A stretch of 64,000 bases of DNA from Calditrichota bacterium. GTDB lineage: Bacteria > Electryoneota > RPQS01. The translations under genes were made by a program, and so were the position numbers. The DNA is taken from NCBI GenBank assembly GCA_020637445.1, contig JACJVZ010000001.1, positions 1,302,001-1,366,000 of the forward strand. Reading direction: 5' to 3'. Every line of letters starts with the position of its first letter. Position 1 is the stretch's first letter. The notes beneath the pieces were generated by a model that saw only the letters and a list, made by a program, of their open reading frames with translations, made no database searches and was not told the DNA's origin. Below are positions 62,714-64,000 of the stretch, in pieces.

Positions 62714-64000
62714 CTATTTCCTCCTCCAAATCGTCTTTCCTGCCCTATCTTCAAGGATAATCCCCCGCTCGGTAAGTTCATCGCGTGCCCGATCGGCCTC
62801 TGCCCAGTTTTTGGCCTTCCTGGCTTCGTTACGCGCCTCGATGAGGGCTTCTATTTCGGCGGCCTCTGGATCTGCCTGCACGATTGGCTTCAAAAATCCT
62901 AACACCGAGTCGAATTTGTCCATCGCCTCAGTCGCGAGTTCCTTCTCGGGCTGACCGATCTTGTTGTCTTGGCAAAGAGTGTTTGCGTCGCGCACAAAAT
63001 TGAACACGGCAGCAAGTGCTTCCGGATAATTCAGATCATCGTCAAGCGCGTCGCGGAATTCCTGCTCGCGCTGCGCAATCAGATCCTTGAGCTCCGCGCG
63101 TCCCCCCTGCCCTGCCGCATGTTCGATATTCACTGCGCATGCTTCAAATCTTGCCAGCGATTGCTTGATACTGTCGAGTCCGCTTGCTTGAAAATTTGTC
63201 CGCTGACGATAGTGTCCTGCCAAAAGTCCGAAACGAATTTCCCGCGGCTTCCACCCTTTCTCAAGCATGTCAGTCACGGTGTAAAAATTCCCCAGTGACT
63301 TAGACATTTTTTGTCCGTCGACAAGTAGATGCTCCGAGTGTACCCAATAGCGCGCAAGCGCTTCGTGCGTTACGCCTTCCGTTTGCGCGATCTCATTTTG
63401 GTGATGCGGAAAGATTAAGTCAACGCCACCGAGATGAATATCGAAACCTTTGCCGAGGTACTTCAACGACATCGCGGAACACTCAAGATGCCAACCCGGT
63501 CTGCCTTTGCCTAAGCTCGTATCCCAACCAACAGGCCCGTCCACCTCTTCCCAGTTCTTCCACAGCGCAAAATCGCGCACGTCTTCCTTCTCGTATTCGT
63601 CCCTGGCCACACGCTCGCCAACGCGCATCTCTTCCATGTTCAGTCGAGCAAATTGACCGTACGTCGGAAACGATTCTATTTTGTAGTAAGCCGATCCGTC
63701 GACGACGTAAGCATGTTTAGCCGCTATCAAGTCCTCGACCATCTTCGCCATTTCAGGAATATGTTCCGTCGCGCGCGGATACATCGTCGAATCCGTGATG
63801 CCGATGGTTTTGCGGTCTTCGTGAAACTTCGCGATATGACGGTCCGTAAATTCGCGGAGCGAAATTCCCTCGGCGTTCGCGCCCTTAATGGTCTTGTCGT
63901 CGATGTCCGTCAGGTTCATCACCCACGTGACGTCGTAACCAAGGTATTTAAGATATCTGTGCAGTAAATCCGACACGAGAAACGTCCGGAAATTCCCGAT
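62714..64000 (-). CDS. cysS: Cysteinyl-tRNA synthetase, partial (5' end beyond right edge)
   Basis: About 429 codons are present, reading IGNFRTFLVSDLLHRYLKYLGY at the edge; the His of the HIGN active-site motif is just outside. Zinc and substrate residues: LECSAM and PHHQNEIAQ. KMSKS loop is DGQKMSKSLGN. The DALR and anticodon-binding domains follow, with C-terminal ELTERGIILEDRAGKTIWRRK. The enzyme joins Cys to tRNA-Cys. Confidence 0.96.
   Translation of the reverse strand: MGNFRTFLVSDLLHRYLKYLGYDVTWVMNLTDIDDKTIKGANAEGISLREFTDRHIAKFHEDRKTIGITDSTMYPRATEHIPEMAKMVEDLIAAKHAYVVDGSAYYKIESFPTYGQFARLNMEEMRVGERVARDEYEKEDVRDFALWKNWEEVDGPVGWDTSLGKGRPGWHLECSAMSLKYLGKGFDIHLGGVDLIFPHHQNEIAQTEGVTHEALARYWVHSEHLLVDGQKMSKSLGNFYTVTDMLEKGWKPREIRFGLLAGHYRQRTNFQASGLDSIKQSLARFEACAVNIEHAAGQGGRAELKDLIAQREQEFRDALDDDLNYPEALAAVFNFVRDANTLCQDNKIGQPEKELATEAMDKFDSVLGFLKPIVQADPEAAEIEALIEARNEARKAKNWAEADRARDELTERGIILEDRAGKTIWRRK

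Overview
The window comes from a diderm (outer-membrane) bacterium of moderate GC content, as shown by lipoproteins, beta-barrel-like exported proteins and type IV pilus genes. The protein set (DUF1385 protein, DUF2723-like lipoprotein, divergent YchF-like ATPase, very long invasin-type Ig-repeat lipoprotein) and the abundant short palindromic repeats would suit an uncultured lineage near the FCB superphylum. That placement is inference and weak, because I can run no phylogeny here.

Left part (1-13.9 kb, all minus strand): a cell-surface and type IV pilus locus. Transcription runs pilB, a degenerate class III cyclase-like gene, pilT, pilC and an NtrC-type regulator. Next come pilA, a roughly 2,024-residue Ig-repeat lipoprotein and an exported protein cut by the left edge. 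pilB, pilA and the Ig lipoprotein each carry a -24/-12 (sigma54) promoter with identical GG-to-GC spacing. TTGC-N5-GCAA dyads lie upstream of pilA and the Ig gene. Together they look like one regulon controlled by the NtrC-type regulator in the locus.

Middle part (14-29.2 kb, mixed strands): housekeeping and accessory genes. These are a YchF-like ATPase, an exported CBM48-like/(alpha/alpha)6 glycosidase, a membrane protein with its winged-helix regulator, DUF1385, rpmE, a glycosidase-like lipoprotein and a DinB locus with two LexA-type operators. A zinc-uptake cluster follows (His/Cys peptide, porin-like protein, ZnuA, ZnuB, but no ATPase gene). The part ends with a DUF2723-like lipoprotein followed by an ECF sigma/anti-sigma pair. 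This region holds several palindromic or AT-rich repeat types.

Right part (29.3-64 kb, all minus strand): the ribosomal and transcription super-cluster. In transcription order it runs cysS (cut by the right edge), tRNA-Thr(TGT), tRNA-Tyr, tRNA-Gly, tRNA-Thr(GGT), tuf, tRNA-Trp, secE, a methyltransferase, nusG, rplK-rplA-rplJ-rplL, rpoB-rpoC. A terminator and a new promoter separate this from rpsL-rpsG-fusA, the complete S10 and spc operons with secY-adk-map-infA-rpmJ, and the alpha operon. The tRNA/tuf order is the same as thrU-tyrU-glyT-thrT-tufB of E. coli. Points of interest here are an infA gene that can only be full length if it starts at ATT, a methyltransferase between secE and nusG, a palindromic repeat between nusG and rplK, and low-complexity tails on L5, L22 and S3.

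The best candidate for something not previously described is the sigma54-controlled pilus regulon with a built-in cyclase-like pseudoenzyme and a giant Ig-repeat lipoprotein. The ATT-initiated infA is the cleanest single-gene oddity.
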